The notes under the pieces are model-generated. The model ran no database searches. It saw nothing but the letters and a program-made list of their open reading frames with translations, and was not told where the DNA came from. Made by a program: the position numbers and the translations under genes. From Chaenocephalus aceratus (taxonomy: Eukaryota; Chordata; Actinopteri; Perciformes; Channichthyidae), in assembly GCA_023974075.1 (NCBI GenBank), contig CM043790.1, forward strand, positions 20,599,883 through 20,663,882: a DNA stretch of 64,000 nucleotides, read 5' to 3'. Shown here one piece after another: positions 1 through 10,461 of this stretch (within the stretch, counting starts at the first letter, position 1; every line of letters begins with the position of its first letter).

Positions 1-850
1 TATAAATCATAATTAATCAATTGTATAGGTCTAGCCTCCCTATATCTGTGTGTGACATTTTTCCATCCTCAAAAACAAAAAACTAATACTTCTGCAGTCT
101 AGCTGCAGCTTCTAGCAACGGTCTTCTGTTAAAAAAAGGACACTGAATGTCTTGAATGAGGCATCACACACATGAAGTCTGAACACAGCAGACAACAGGA
201 GTATTTACAACAGCATTATAAAAAAAAAATACTGCATGTGGGTGCACACTTACATTCTCTGTCTTACTGTTACATGAATCCCATGAATGTATGAGATTAA
301 GTTAGCTTCATCATATCTCAATCAGTGATTAAGTGAATAATAAAGTTTCTATCAGGTCACTGTCAGCCTGTCACTCTTATTAGTAGTTATTTTTCAGGAG
401 GGGGCGGGGCTTGGAGGAACGGAGAGGAGACGGTGATCGCGGAAGCTTTCCTCCTGCCTTCACAAACTTTACACGCGTATGTATCAACTGAAAATAGCAA
501 GAGGAGATTCATACCCTGCAATCCAAGACTTGATTAAATCCACCAAAAACCTGACATGACGATAAGGAGTGTTTTTCAAAAAACACAAATCCCTCCCTGT
601 GTGTCTCTGAGCCGCAGCGACAGGGCCTGATTCAGAGCGGGTCATTCTGCCGTTGGTTCTGACTGGTGCTGCTGGAGAAAGCAGACTGCTCCATGTGTGG
701 TGTCGCTGTGCCGCTGTCACGTCTGTTCCTTGATCTCTGCGTCACTGACCAATTTTATATTCGTGTGACAGAAACAATTCTAAAATAAAAACACTTTATT
801 GTGTGGCCGAAAAATCAAGAAGCAGCGTTACTACGCTATAATCGATAATC
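1..850. other. Non-coding, no recognisable gene
   Basis: AT-rich sequence with a locally GC-rich patch around 395-480. The short minus-strand open frame at 484-720 resembles no protein I know and has no supporting context. This stretch may be the body of a degenerate hAT element whose right end lies at 851-920, but no matching left terminus (a CAGGGGTC-like end preceded by TACTAAAC) is visible. Confidence 0.5.
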
Positions 851-920
851 GAGCGGCGAGCTACTGAAAAGCTGCCCGCGAGCTACCGGTAGCTCGCGAT
901 CGACGTGTTGGAGACCCCTG
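851..920. mobile_element. Orphan hAT transposon end with subterminal palindrome
   Basis: The stretch ends in GGAGACCCCTG, the reverse complement of a CAGGGGTCTCC hAT-type terminus, and is followed by TACTAAAC, an 8-base sequence of the kind hAT elements duplicate. Just inside lies a perfect 22-base palindrome at 877-898 centred on ACCGGT. Subterminal palindromes are common transposase-binding features of hAT elements. No partner terminus or transposase is seen upstream, so the element is truncated or starts outside the window. Confidence 0.55.
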
Positions 921-1603
921 TACTAAACAAATACATTTTCCTGGAGGTGAATATAAAAAAAATGTTAACTGCATTATCACATTTGTTTCTGCTTAAAATA
1001 GTAACAGTTAAAGAGCACATTTGCTAAAATCCCCAGAGAGTGTAAACACATTTCTGTTTAGCTTGTTGTGAAGTTATTTACCTCTAATTAATATGCTCGA
1101 ATAGTTTGCGGGCTGAAGTTTTCCCATACGCCCAACTAAACTTCAAGATTAAAACACTCTGGCACAACTCAAAGGCCTCATACTTTATCAGAATGTGCCA
1201 CCTGAGAAATTGCTACCTGAGGGTGGCATTTAGCATCATACGTTAGCCGATGAAAGGGTGGAAAGTCTGAGCATCAGCAGGTTCCGTGTCCTGTATGTTG
1301 GGTCCTCAGCAGCACCTCCATCTGTTTCTCTGGTAATGCAATTTCCCTTTCATTTCCTAATGTTCCTCTAATCACCAGGCCGGGTGCACAAGGGCTAATA
1401 GAGAGGTCACAAGTTGAAGTCAGTCCCGAGGAATGGATTTAATGGGGAACAGAGGATGCAAACTGTATTATAAAACACAGCTGCCTTTGACTCGCAGCGA
1501 GCCCAGTGAATGTCTGTAGCACACATCATTCTACAAGTTACGTACATGAAAAGGCCGTTTATGCTTTCTATATAATGATTCAAGCTAAATCCAGATATAA
1601 ATA

Positions 1604-1660
1604 GTAATAATTATAATAAACTTTATTTATATAGGACATTTCAAAACGTGTTTTCACATA
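1604..1660 (-). mobile_element. L2-type LINE 3' tail fragment
   Basis: Read on the minus strand this ends in a block like ...CCTATATAAATAAAG followed by (TTAT)-like sequence, the usual 3' end of fish L2-type LINEs and SINEs that borrow their tails. Only the last tens of bases are present, with no coding sequence, which suggests extreme 5' truncation. Confidence 0.45.
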
Positions 1661-3332
1661 AAAATACACAAGCAAGTGAACTAAACAACAGGATCCAAAC
1701 ATAAAAACACAGTGTAAAACACATAGAAAATAATACAAACTAAAATACATATATTACTTACATACAAAACAGCTATTAGTTAACATTAATTCAAACTTTC
1801 CATCTCTTACCATGAAGACTGAATCACTTTATATTTGCTTTATTCATGTGAATACACACAATTTTACGAGTCGGATATTATATTTATTAAATCCAATTCA
1901 CACATTTTAACCTTAGTTTGCCTTAGATAAGCCTCATATTTGCTGGATTTTAGATCAATATAAAAAAAAACAGGGAAAACATATTCTGCGAGGAACTAAA
2001 ATAAGCAGCCAGGCATCAAACTCGCTGCGTCCTTAAGAACCTCACGGCCAAACGCAAACAGAAAATGTTTACTAGAGATGTTCTTACCGTAAATTCTTTG
2101 CGTGTTTGTCTATTTAACATATCAAAGACTGTGCTAGAAGTGTCGGGTAGTTTCATTTTTTACCACATTATTTTACGGCAAAAGAAAATACATTCCTACA
2201 TACATTTTGTAATCTTTACAACTAATTTAACACTTTAACCTCATTCAAGTGAGTTGACTAAGGTATAAAAAGCTTATTTGAGTGTCACGTCCTTCACTAG
2301 GAGCAAACAGAGGTTAGAGAGAATTTCTTAGAATGGACACATTTATATGGGCTGAGTGTAAATAAGTATATGTATACAGGGCTGAATAAAGTTACCCAAG
2401 GTTGTAAAATAGTTTGGTTGACATCTGTCCCAGGTGATCCAATAAATAACTAATACTAATAGATACGTTTTCCTGAGGCTTTTGAAGGTAGGATGTCACA
2501 TCACACCATTTTAATTCACCATGGCATGACATATTCCGAGCTGACAGTGACATGCTGCGTCTTAATTGCAAAAAGCGTTGATATGAGTGCCAAATATGTT
2601 TATAATCATGCCATAAATACCGGTAATATTATATTAACTTCCTTCTTTGGTTACATTTGTAGCTATTCAAAATACACATCTGCTACATGAGCAGAAATGA
2701 CATCTGTGTTTATAAAGAAACGTATGTTATCAGTGACAAATACTTAAATTTGATCACAACCATAACCTCAAAACTTTTTCCCCACACAACTCTTACCATC
2801 TGTGAAATGCAACAGTGGATAACAGATTCTCGCTTAGTAACAATTATTGTCTCCATTTCCCAGGTTACGTTTAACAGCTAATTGTAATACAGGGCACGTT
2901 CATTAAAGTGAGCCATCTCCCCAAATAAATCGCTGTAATAGCACTACTAGCTTTTAAAGTGCATCCTCTCTTAACAGGTGTTGATGCTAGTTTTATCCAG
3001 TGACACATGTGTCTTCATGGAATAAATCTGTACTGTGACAGTCATTTGTAAATGTACATCTACTTTGAACCAACAGGATTGGCAACTGAAACGAATTCTG
3101 GCAAAATGTCAGTTTTAACTAACTTTATGTTTATATTATTAATGCTAAACTGAAAGGTAAAGCTGCATTATAAATTGCTTATACAGCCATGTTGGATTTG
3201 AGTCATGATGTCAAAGTGATCATTTAGGGCTTTGATTTAGAGTTTTCATCAGCAGGCTGGGCCTTCAGTTAAATGCTTACAAGTGCTGATGTGTAGCCTA
3301 CTAGAAAGTATGATAAAAAAAAACAAGCCTCT

Positions 3333-3412
3333 GCTTTTGATGTAAATGTAGAAAGCTGTGTTGTATTTATTAAATAAAGTGTACACCATCATATTACATT
3401 TACATCAAAAGC
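3333..3412. repeat. Perfect 18-bp inverted repeat, 44-nt loop
   Basis: Bases 3333-3350 and 3395-3412 are exact reverse complements (GCTTTTGATGTAAATGTA and its complement) separated by 44 bases. The transcript could fold into an 18-bp stem. It could be the terminal repeat of a very small MITE, a decayed palindrome or, less likely, a small-RNA hairpin. No flanking target duplication is obvious. Confidence 0.6.
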
Positions 3413-4290
3413 TGATGCAAATAGCTGCTGTTTTGAATAAATCTAGCTTTTTCGCTGGCATCAGTGTTCTCAGGGCAGTGCCGCTGTTTGTTTACAGCAT
3501 GCACTTCTAACAGTGGAAGGAGAGGGGGCTTTGGAAACCCGAGGCTCTTTAGATTGAAGGACTCCAGCAGAGTGGAAGAAGTTGCACTGCAGCATGAGTC
3601 AATTTCATGTCCAAGCAGGGCCTCTTCCTGTGGATATAATGCACTTTTAAAGCGCTCTAAACTCTGCTGGTGTTATTCTCTCGCTTTTAGAACTTCTACC
3701 TGTGTTTTATTTTTTTCAAGCACTGTGATCAAACAGTGATCCTTAGTAAATGCTCATTCAGAATCAGGAGACACAACATTTATTATTTTAAGGAATCTTT
3801 GATTTTTAGGAAACTGAGAGGAAAAACATAGCAAAATATTAATGTCATGTCAGAATATCCTAATAGCCCCTGTGGTTTGTGTTGACAAAGCAAGACTGCA
3901 TATCAATACATGCATTCATCTTAGGTGCCAGGAAGTTCACATTAACACACATGGTATTTTTGGACATCACTAATGCATGCGTCTTTGTACATAATTATGT
4001 GTCACTGAAGCCTTGTGGTTCCTTGGGCTAAAGTGGCACTTTACCAGTCGGGACATACTTGAAAAATAATCAGATGTGTTTTAGAACAAAACCACTGGTT
4101 GGCAGCATAAAATAGGGAGGTAAAGGAATTATGGCAGTAATTGCAGTTATTACCAGAACATTTAAAAATATGTGTTGAGGGGGTCATATGAAGTTTAAAT
4201 GACAAATACAACTGCTGTAAAGACTGTTTTTTTTAAGTCAAAATTGGATACAAACTAAGAGCATATTTATTCATTGCTAAATGGGAAAGT

Positions 4291-4788
4291 TTGTTGACAA
4301 AATGTTTATTTATCAAGGGAGAATATTTCCCTCACATAGTGGTTCTCTCTAAGTTGTGTCACGTATGTAATAATGTAAGTAATATGTTTATATTGCTCAG
4401 TTTAGATTTCACATTTTACAGCTATTTCAACAGTATCCAATTTGTTCTCACACAGTTGGTTGGAACTAAGATAGAAAAGCATTTAGAGCAAACTCACACA
4501 TTCCTGGCAAATGTCAACGCACAACAAATGCATGCTCCTGTGGAAAACAATTTTTGCGTAGAGAGCAGCTTTTGGCCTCACCAGTTATTGTATTTATTTG
4601 TTATAAACATTATGAGAACAGGTCAACCAGGAGGCTGCATTTTTGCAAATTTGTATTTCAATCCTGCACATAATTCTGAATACTTTGCATATTTGTGTAC
4701 AAAGTTGTACTCCTTTAATAACTGCACAGCTTTCCACATATTTTTGTTTTATTTATCCAAGCATTTTGTCATGCTATACTTTACATAG
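4291..4788 (+). other. Unassigned 165-codon open frame
   Basis: An uninterrupted frame from ATG to TAG in AT-rich DNA where stops should be frequent. The predicted peptide is rich in Phe, Leu, Asn and His, has no signal peptide, no zinc finger and no domain I recognise. No splice structure or neighbouring coding exon supports it. An AATAAA lies about 180 bases downstream. Most likely chance or a remnant of an old element. Confidence 0.12.
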
Positions 4789-6908
4789 TTGTGTGTGTTT
4801 GGTGTAAATATTTCTCTATATTTTTTATGATTTAGTCATTTAAAAAAAAAAAAAAGGTTTTATAATAGTTCTATTTTTGGTGCTCTTCTTACAATTGATC
4901 TTCTCTTACCAGGTTTGTGTATGCCCCATACACACCAAAGCACATGTATTGTATGTGTAAACCTACTTAGGCAATAAACCTGATTCGGATTCTTCCCACC
5001 TGTGATGGTATATGCACATAACTCTGACAATGTTTATTATATTCTGTATTTTACCCCTTTCCCTATTTATTCTATTAGAACATCAAATAAACAACTCCAT
5101 CCTGGTTCACCTACCTACAGTAATCCAACATCTATGCTCCTCTATATCCAAGTGTTGGTTTCCCCAACACTATAAAATAAAATATTAGAATCACCCCTTA
5201 TCAAGTATATATAAAATTACCTATCTTTTTTTCTTATTGTTGGACTTAATGCAGGTTTGCATTATATTCAGATTGAAATGTAACTCTGTATTAGTGCTTA
5301 CCCTGCGTTTCCGCATGGAATATCAACTTAACCTGCTTATGATTAATGATATATTATTTCTCTCACAACCCCAAGTGTCAAATGTGTGTATTTAAATGTG
5401 TATTTGCCTTTCATTCGGCTCTTTCATCTGTCATTGAAAACATTGCACCCAATGTCAGCAGCCCTCCAATATAACCCTGATAACCTCCTTTAAACAGGTT
5501 ATGCACTCATTGATTGTTCACACACACAAGACAAAGCTTGGGAGTAGATCTCTCACGGACAGTACATCAGCAGGAAATTATACATTTGATAGAAAACAAT
5601 CACAAAATAGCCTTGTAAAAAGACATTGAAGATAGCATGTTTCACCTTAAAGCACAGACGGGTCCGTTGCTCATACATCATCTTAAGAGAAAATGTGCCT
5701 TTGCTTAAAGGAAAGTGAGGTCAGTGACCTGAGAGAGGTGCTAAGGAATATGCTGACCATCAAATGAATTGCCAACTCTATAAAATGTCAAGTGACAGGC
5801 CTTCATTTCTATTTGTGCACTTAAAAGCCCAAAAGTATATATTGTAATGAAGCAATAGAGTAAACTTCAAATGTTGATCATATATGTTATCTTTGAATGT
5901 TTATATAGTACATATATGCATACAACATAAGCCAGAATGTACTGTTCAAAGATTGTAACTTATTTAAACAAAATTCTAACTGCATGCATGATAGGATGGA
6001 GTCAGTGAATCGCTGCCAAAAAACAAAGCAAATGTGTTGTGGGACTTTGAGACTGCAATTAATTTGGAACAAATCCTTGAAACTTTGAGGTTTTTGCTGC
6101 ATTGAACATACATTATTATAGTTTTAAAAGTGGGGGAGAAAGAAAAAAGAAAAACCATAGCTGTATAATTCTGTCTGGAGAGCTATAAAAGACAGTCTTT
6201 CATAAACAGAATATTTTTTCCTTGTGGGTAGATCAAAGTCATAAAGATTTGATTGCTTTTTAGCCTCCCCTTACTCTACCCTTCTGGTGTCATTATTTCT
6301 ATACAGAGTTTTTGGTATACAACACACTTCTATACACAAAGTTCCCTTCAAAAAGGAAATGATCACAGCAGAAGAAGTTGGCGGTCCATGCTGTGATTTA
6401 TTGTAACTTCAAGTCAAACCTAAAATCTAGAACTCAACTTACTCAAACTGAACACACAAGGGGACCACGTGCTCTTACGTAAGGCGCTGAGAGATCAAAC
6501 TGCTGTCTTGTTACACCTCCATGATTACCAATTCAGAAGGCCTGGAGTTATCCTTTAGCTGCTGTTGAATCAGCATTACTGTGTGGAGGAGCTTATCAAA
6601 GTCTTCCTATTAGCAGTCAGACCTGAGGAATAAATGTAGGGGGTTGTTCTGATTGCAGATTAAATGCAAATAGCTAAACATTGGAACACACATTTCACAC
6701 TTTTTTACCTACTTTGGTGTTGGGTGAACAAGTGAAAGCAAAACTGGGCAAAAGCAGACGAAAACAAAGCTCTACTTTATTTGCGTCAAGTGCAACAGAA
6801 CAAATTAAATGTATACATGAAGCTCTATTCTCTCTGTGCAGAATTTCCGCATATTATTAAAATCATCTAGTAGAGGTGATTGCTTTGGCATGACCTGATT
6901 GTTGGTCT

Positions 6909-6913
6909 AAGTA
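6909..6913. repeat. 5-bp target site duplication, left copy
   Basis: AAGTA directly precedes the 5' LTR and is repeated directly after the 3' LTR at 10457-10461. A 5-bp duplication is the expected product of Ty3/gypsy-type integrase, and the perfect match fixes the element boundaries. Confidence 0.92.
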
Positions 6914-7073
6914 TGTCACAATTCACATGTTATGTCACGTTTGTAGTTTTGTTTGTTGGTGACGGAGTTCACCGGAGAGTGTTCTGTTCTGTATTTATCA
7001 TGTATCCTTGAAATAAAGGGTTTCTCAAAGGTTATCTGCATTTGGGTCCTGCTTCCTTCACTCATCCGTGACA
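6914..7073 (+). repeat. 5' LTR (160 bp)
   Basis: Starts TGTCA and ends TGACA, the short inverted TG...CA termini of LTRs. It matches 10296-10456 except for one single-base indel (near 6938) and one substitution (near 7001). It carries an AATAAA polyadenylation signal at 7012-7017. The LTR is very short, as in chromovirus-like/sushi-type elements and small non-autonomous LTR elements. The sequence just after it (7074-7095) is where the primer-binding site should lie; I could not match it to a specific tRNA. Confidence 0.93.
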
Positions 7074-7547
7074 GAATGACCCAACCAAGAATGGACCCAG
7101 CAGACAGTTTGTACGAGGTGAAGTACAATTTAACATGCTTGAGGAATGACTTTAGATATGCCTCCAGTACTGAAGAGAGGCAGTCAGTTATTTCTGCGGC
7201 ACGCCAGGAGGTAACCTCAAGGCCCTGGTTGAGGGAGTTGCTCCCCGAGTGGGTGGAGGACTTTTTGGGCAGCGTTGAGGTCAAACCTCTTTCCCGGCCT
7301 GCTAGCTCCAGGCATGCTAGCCCCCTGCCTCCCAATTCTCAACCTGACACCATACGTCTCGGCGTGTTCCGTCTGGAGTCAACCTCTGCTTCTTCCCCAG
7401 TTCCTGCTCCTGTCCAGGAGCCGTTCTCTGGAACTCTGGCTTTTGGAGGTCCACGGAGCCTCCAAAAGGCTCCTAAGAGAGGGAGTCGCAAGTCCAGACT
7501 AGCAGCCCGAGCCCCAAGAGTCATGGTTCCGGCCCCGGCAGCCATGG

Positions 7548-7660
7548 TTCCAGCCTCAGTCCTGGCCCCAGCAGCCACGGTTCCGGCCCCTGCAGCCACG
7601 GTTTCGGCCCCAGCAGCCACGGTTTCGGCCCCAGCAGCCACGGTTCAGTCGGCCCCAGCA
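7548..7660 (+). repeat. 21-bp tandem repeat inside the LTR element ORF
   Basis: Units like CCAGCAGCCACGGTTTCGGC recur every 21 bases and encode the heptad Ala-Pro-Ala-Ala-Thr-Val-Ser/Pro. Looser copies with GCAGCCATG/GCAGCCACG cores continue to about 8020. The unit length is a multiple of three. Confidence 0.75.
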
Positions 7661-8043
7661 GCCACTGGTTCCAGTCCGGCCCCAGTGCAGGCTCCCGCAG
7701 CCATGTTTCCGGCTCCGGGTCCGCCCCACACAGTCATGATCCGGGCTCCAGAGCTGGATCATACAGCCATGTTTCCGGCTCCAGGGCCGGCCCCAGCGGC
7801 TATGGTCCCGGCTCCGGGAGCGCCCTATACGGCCGTGTTTCCGGCGTCGAAGCTGGAGCTTATAGACAGGATTCTGGCTTCAGCAGCCATGTTTCTGGCT
7901 TCAATTCCGGTCCCTGCAGCCAGGGTTTCGGTCCCAGTTCTGGTCCCAGCAGCCATGGTCCCGACCCCAGCTGCCTTGGTTCCAGACCCGGATCTGGTCC
8001 CGGCTGCCACGGTCCCATCTCGGGTTCCCTCCTCTGGTTCCTC

Positions 8044-9060
8044 CTCGAGTCCCCTCTCTAGTTTTCCTCTCGAGTTCCCTTCTCTAGTTACTCTTCTAGT
8101 CCCTCCTCTAGTCTCTCCTCTAGTCCCCTCTTTAGTCTCTGTTCGAGTCCCCTCTCTGTTTCCATCTCAAGTTCCCTCTCCAGTTCCCCCTCGAGTCCCC
8201 TCTCGAGTTCCCTCCTTTAGTCCCTCCTTTAGGCCCTCCTCTAGTCCCTCCTCGAGTCCCCTCTCTAGTTCCCCTCTCGAGTTCCCTTCTCTAGTTACTC
8301 TTCTAGTCCCTCCTCTAGTCTCTCCTCTAGTCCCCTCTTTAGTCTCTGTTCGAGTCCCCTCTCTGTTTCCATCTCAAGTTCCCTCTCCAGTTCCCCCTCG
8401 AGTCCCCTCTCGAGTTCCCTCCTTTAGTCCCTCCTTTAGGCCCTCCTCTAGTCCCTCCTCGAGTCCCCTCTCTAGTTCCCCTCTCGAGTTCCCTTCTCTA
8501 GTTACTCCTCTAGTCCCTCCTCTAGTTTCTCCTCTAGTCCCCTCTGTAGTCCCTTCTCGAGTCCCCTCTCTGTTTCCATCTCCAGTTCCCTCTCGAGTTC
8601 CCTCCTTTAGTCCCTCCTCTAGTCCCTCCTTGAGTCCCCTCTCTAGTTTCCCTCTCGAGTTCCCTTCTCTAGTTACTCATCTAGTCCCTCCTCTAGTCTC
8701 TCCTCTAGTCCCCTCTTTAGTCTCTGTTCGAGTCCCCTCTCTGTTTCCATCTCAAGTTCCCTCTCCAGTTCCCCCCTCGAGTCCCCTCTCGAGTTCCCTC
8801 CTTTAGTCCCTCCTTTAGGCCCTCTAGTCCCTCCTCGAGTCCCCTCTCTAGTTCCCCTCTCGAGTTCCCTTCCCTAGTTACTCCTCTAGTCCCCTCTGTA
8901 GTCCCTTCTCGAGTTCCCTCTCTGTTTCCATCTCGAGTCCCCTCTCCAGTTCCCCCTCGAGTCCCCTCTCGAGTTCCCTCTCGAGTTCCCTCCTCTGGTC
9001 CCTCCTCTGGTCCCTCCTCGAGTCCCCTCTCTAGTTCCCCTCTCAAATCCCCTCTCGTGT
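8044..9060 (+). repeat. 207-bp higher-order tandem repeat built of 12-bp units
   Basis: The basic unit is a 12-mer such as CGAGTCCCCTCT (Arg/Ser-Val-Pro-Ser). Higher-order copies begin at about 8044, 8251, 8458, 8629 and 8834, giving spacings of 207, 207, 171 and 205. The 171 is 207 minus three 12-mers, which preserves frame. The 205 copy contains one extra C and a 3-base loss, the extra C being the frameshift at 8771-8776. The first two copies are almost identical, pointing to recent unequal exchange or replication slippage. Confidence 0.88.
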
Positions 9061-9170
9061 TCCCTTCTCTAGTCCCCTCTGGAGTCCCCTCTCCAGTCTC
9101 CTCTCGAGTCCCCTCTCAAGTCTCCGCTCGAGTTCCCTCTCCATTCCCTATTCAAGCCCCTACGCAAGTG

Positions 9171-9610
9171 TCGTTGGAGGTCCCGCCGTCTACTCCCCTG
9201 CCGGGGGTCCTGCCAACCCTTTCTCCTGTCCCGTTGGAGGTCCCGCCGTCTACTCTCCTGCCGGGGGTCCTGCCAGCTCTGTGTCCTGTGCCGTTGGAGG
9301 TCCCGCCGTCTACTCCCCTGCCGGGGGTCCTGCCAACCCTGTGTCCTGTGCCGTTGGAGGTCCCGCAGAATACTCCCCTGCCGGGGGTCCTGCCAACCCT
9401 GTGTCCTGTGCCGTTGGAGGTCCCGCCGTCTACTCCCCTGCCGGGGGTCCTGCCAACCCTGTGTCCTGTGTCGTTGGAGGTTCCGCCGTCTACTCCCCTG
9501 CCGGGGGTCCTGCCAACCTTTTCTCCTGTCCCGTTGGAGGTCCCGCAGAAGACTCTTCTGCCGGGGGTCCTGCCAACCCTATATCCCGTGCCGTTGGAGG
9601 TGCTACCGGG
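9171..9610 (+). repeat. 60-bp tandem repeat, about seven copies
   Basis: A unit containing GTTGGAGGTCCCGCCGTC and CTGCCGGGGGTCCTGCCA repeats exactly every 60 bases from about 9171, coding for a 20-residue Pro/Leu/Val-rich unit. Copies differ by a few substitutions (for example CCGTCTACT versus CAGAATACT). The length keeps all frames open, which is why unrelated open frames also appear here in other phases and on the other strand. Confidence 0.92.
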
Positions 9611-9805
9611 GGCCCTGCCAGCCCCATGTCCATCACCGGTCTCGCCGGGGTTCCTGCCAACTCCTGGTCCTTTTCCGTGGGGGATCCTGCCGAAGCCTGT
9701 CCGACCGGCTCCGGTTTCTGTCCGGCCGACACCGGGTCCTGCCCGATCTCCGGAACTGGCCCATCAGCGCTTTCCTGCCCGGCCTCCTGATCCTGTCCGG
9801 TCGAC

Positions 9806-9985
9806 ACCGGCTCGAGCCCGGCCCCCTGAGAGCCGCGGTCTTCGCCCTCGAGCCCGGCCCCCTGAGAGCCGCGGTCTTCGCCCTCGAGCCCGGCCCCCTG
9901 AGAGCCCGGCCCCCTGAGAGCCGCGGTCTTCGCCCTCGTGCCCGGCCCCCTGAGAGCTGCGGTCTTCGCCCTCGGGCCCGGCCCC
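9806..9985 (+). repeat. 36-bp tandem repeat, GC-rich
   Basis: Units of 36 bases containing GCCCGGCCCCCTGAGAGC and GCGGTCTTCGCCCTCG recur four to five times, one copy shortened. They encode a 12-residue Arg/Pro-rich unit. The main frame stops in this array at 9915-9917 in the shortened copy, so copy-number change may have moved the natural end of the protein. Confidence 0.85.
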
Positions 9986-10282
9986 CTGACTCTTCCTGCC
10001 GTTGCCTTCGGTCCTCCATGGTCCCCACCTTGGACTCTGTTTTGACCCCGGTCCGTCCGCCCGAGACCCCTTCCTGGTTCTCTGCCTTGTCCCCGGGCAG
10101 TCCGCCCGAACCCCCCTTTTTGGACTGTACCTTGCCCCCCGGGCCGTCCGCCCGAGACCCCTTCCTGGTCCTCCGCTGTGTTCCTGGGCTGTCAGCCCAA
10201 GACCCGTCCTCCAGACCACCCTGCTTGGGGTTTTGGACTTTTTTGTTTTGTTTTTTTTAGGGACGTCTGGAATCCGTCCCTT

Positions 10283-10292
10283 GAGGGGGGGG
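10283..10292 (+). promoter_or_regulatory. Polypurine tract
   Basis: GAGGGGGGGG lies three bases before the 3' LTR. This is the expected position and composition of the purine-rich primer for plus-strand DNA synthesis in LTR retrotransposons. Confidence 0.85.
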
Positions 10293-10295
10293 TTC

Positions 10296-10456
10296 TGTCA
10301 CAATTCACATGTTATGTCACAGTTTGTAGTTTTGTTTGTTGGTGACGGAGTTCACCGGAGAGTGTTCTGTTCTGTATTTATCATTTATCCTTGAAATAAA
10401 GGGTTTCTCAAAGGTTATCTGCATTTGGGTCCTGCTTCCTTCACTCATCCGTGACA
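10296..10456 (+). repeat. 3' LTR (161 bp)
   Basis: Near-identical to 6914-7073, with TG...CA ends and AATAAA at 10395-10400. It is followed by AAGTA at 10457-10461, the right copy of the target duplication. Confidence 0.93.
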
Positions 10457-10461
10457 AAGTA

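Larger units (their letters stand above)
921..6908. other. AT-rich non-coding stretch
   Basis: About 6 kb without a gene I can support. It holds a LINE-type tail near 1604-1660, an 18-bp inverted repeat at 3333-3412, one unexplained 165-codon open frame at 4291-4788, and near 4970 an AATAAA-containing stretch resembling the end of a degraded retroposon. The rest shows no motif, domain or repeat that I recognise. Confidence 0.5.
7076..9917 (+). pseudogene. Repetitive Pro/Ser-rich ORF of the LTR element, one frameshift
   Basis: The frame can start at 7076 or, more plausibly, at ATG 7091 (Met-Asp-Pro-Ala-Asp). The first ~75 residues are non-repetitive and look folded, with two WLRELL/WVEDFL-like tryptophan segments. 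After that come low-complexity tracts: Ala-Pro-Ala-Ala-Thr-Val heptads, then RVPS/LVPS/SSPL units, then a 20-residue PLEVPPSTPLPGV-type repeat, then Arg-Pro-rich 12-residue repeats. The frame stops at 8806 because a C5 run is C6 at 8771-8776 in this copy. The next frame is open from there through 9917, so a single +1 slip splits one long ORF of roughly 940 codons. No cysteine-knuckle or catalytic motif is visible. Function unknown; a Gag-like packaging role is only a guess. Confidence 0.6.
6914..10456 (+). mobile_element. Non-autonomous Ty3/gypsy-like LTR retrotransposon
   Basis: A complete element of about 3.5 kb bounded by two LTRs of 160 and 161 bp, a GAGGGGGGGG polypurine tract just before the 3' LTR, and a perfect AAGTA duplication outside. 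The interior has no protease, reverse transcriptase, RNase H or integrase. Instead it holds a long repetitive Pro/Ser/Val-rich reading frame. The LTRs differ at only two positions, so insertion was recent. The Met-Asp-Pro-Ala-Asp start just after the 5' LTR is like the gag start of fish sushi-type gypsy elements, as I recall them, so this is probably a passenger of an autonomous relative supplying Pol. Family assignment is inference. Confidence 0.88.

Noticed and set aside
484..720. Minus-strand 78-codon frame
   Set aside because: No domain, no start context, lies in probable transposon-derived sequence.
7339..8010. Antisense open frames over the Ala/Pro repeat of the LTR element
   Set aside because: Gly/Ala-rich shadows of a triplet-length repeat; no independent support.
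9281..9790. Alternative-frame 169-codon ORF in the 60-bp repeat
   Set aside because: The frame in line with the upstream ORF after one base slip is the coherent one; this frame is open only because the unit length is a multiple of three.
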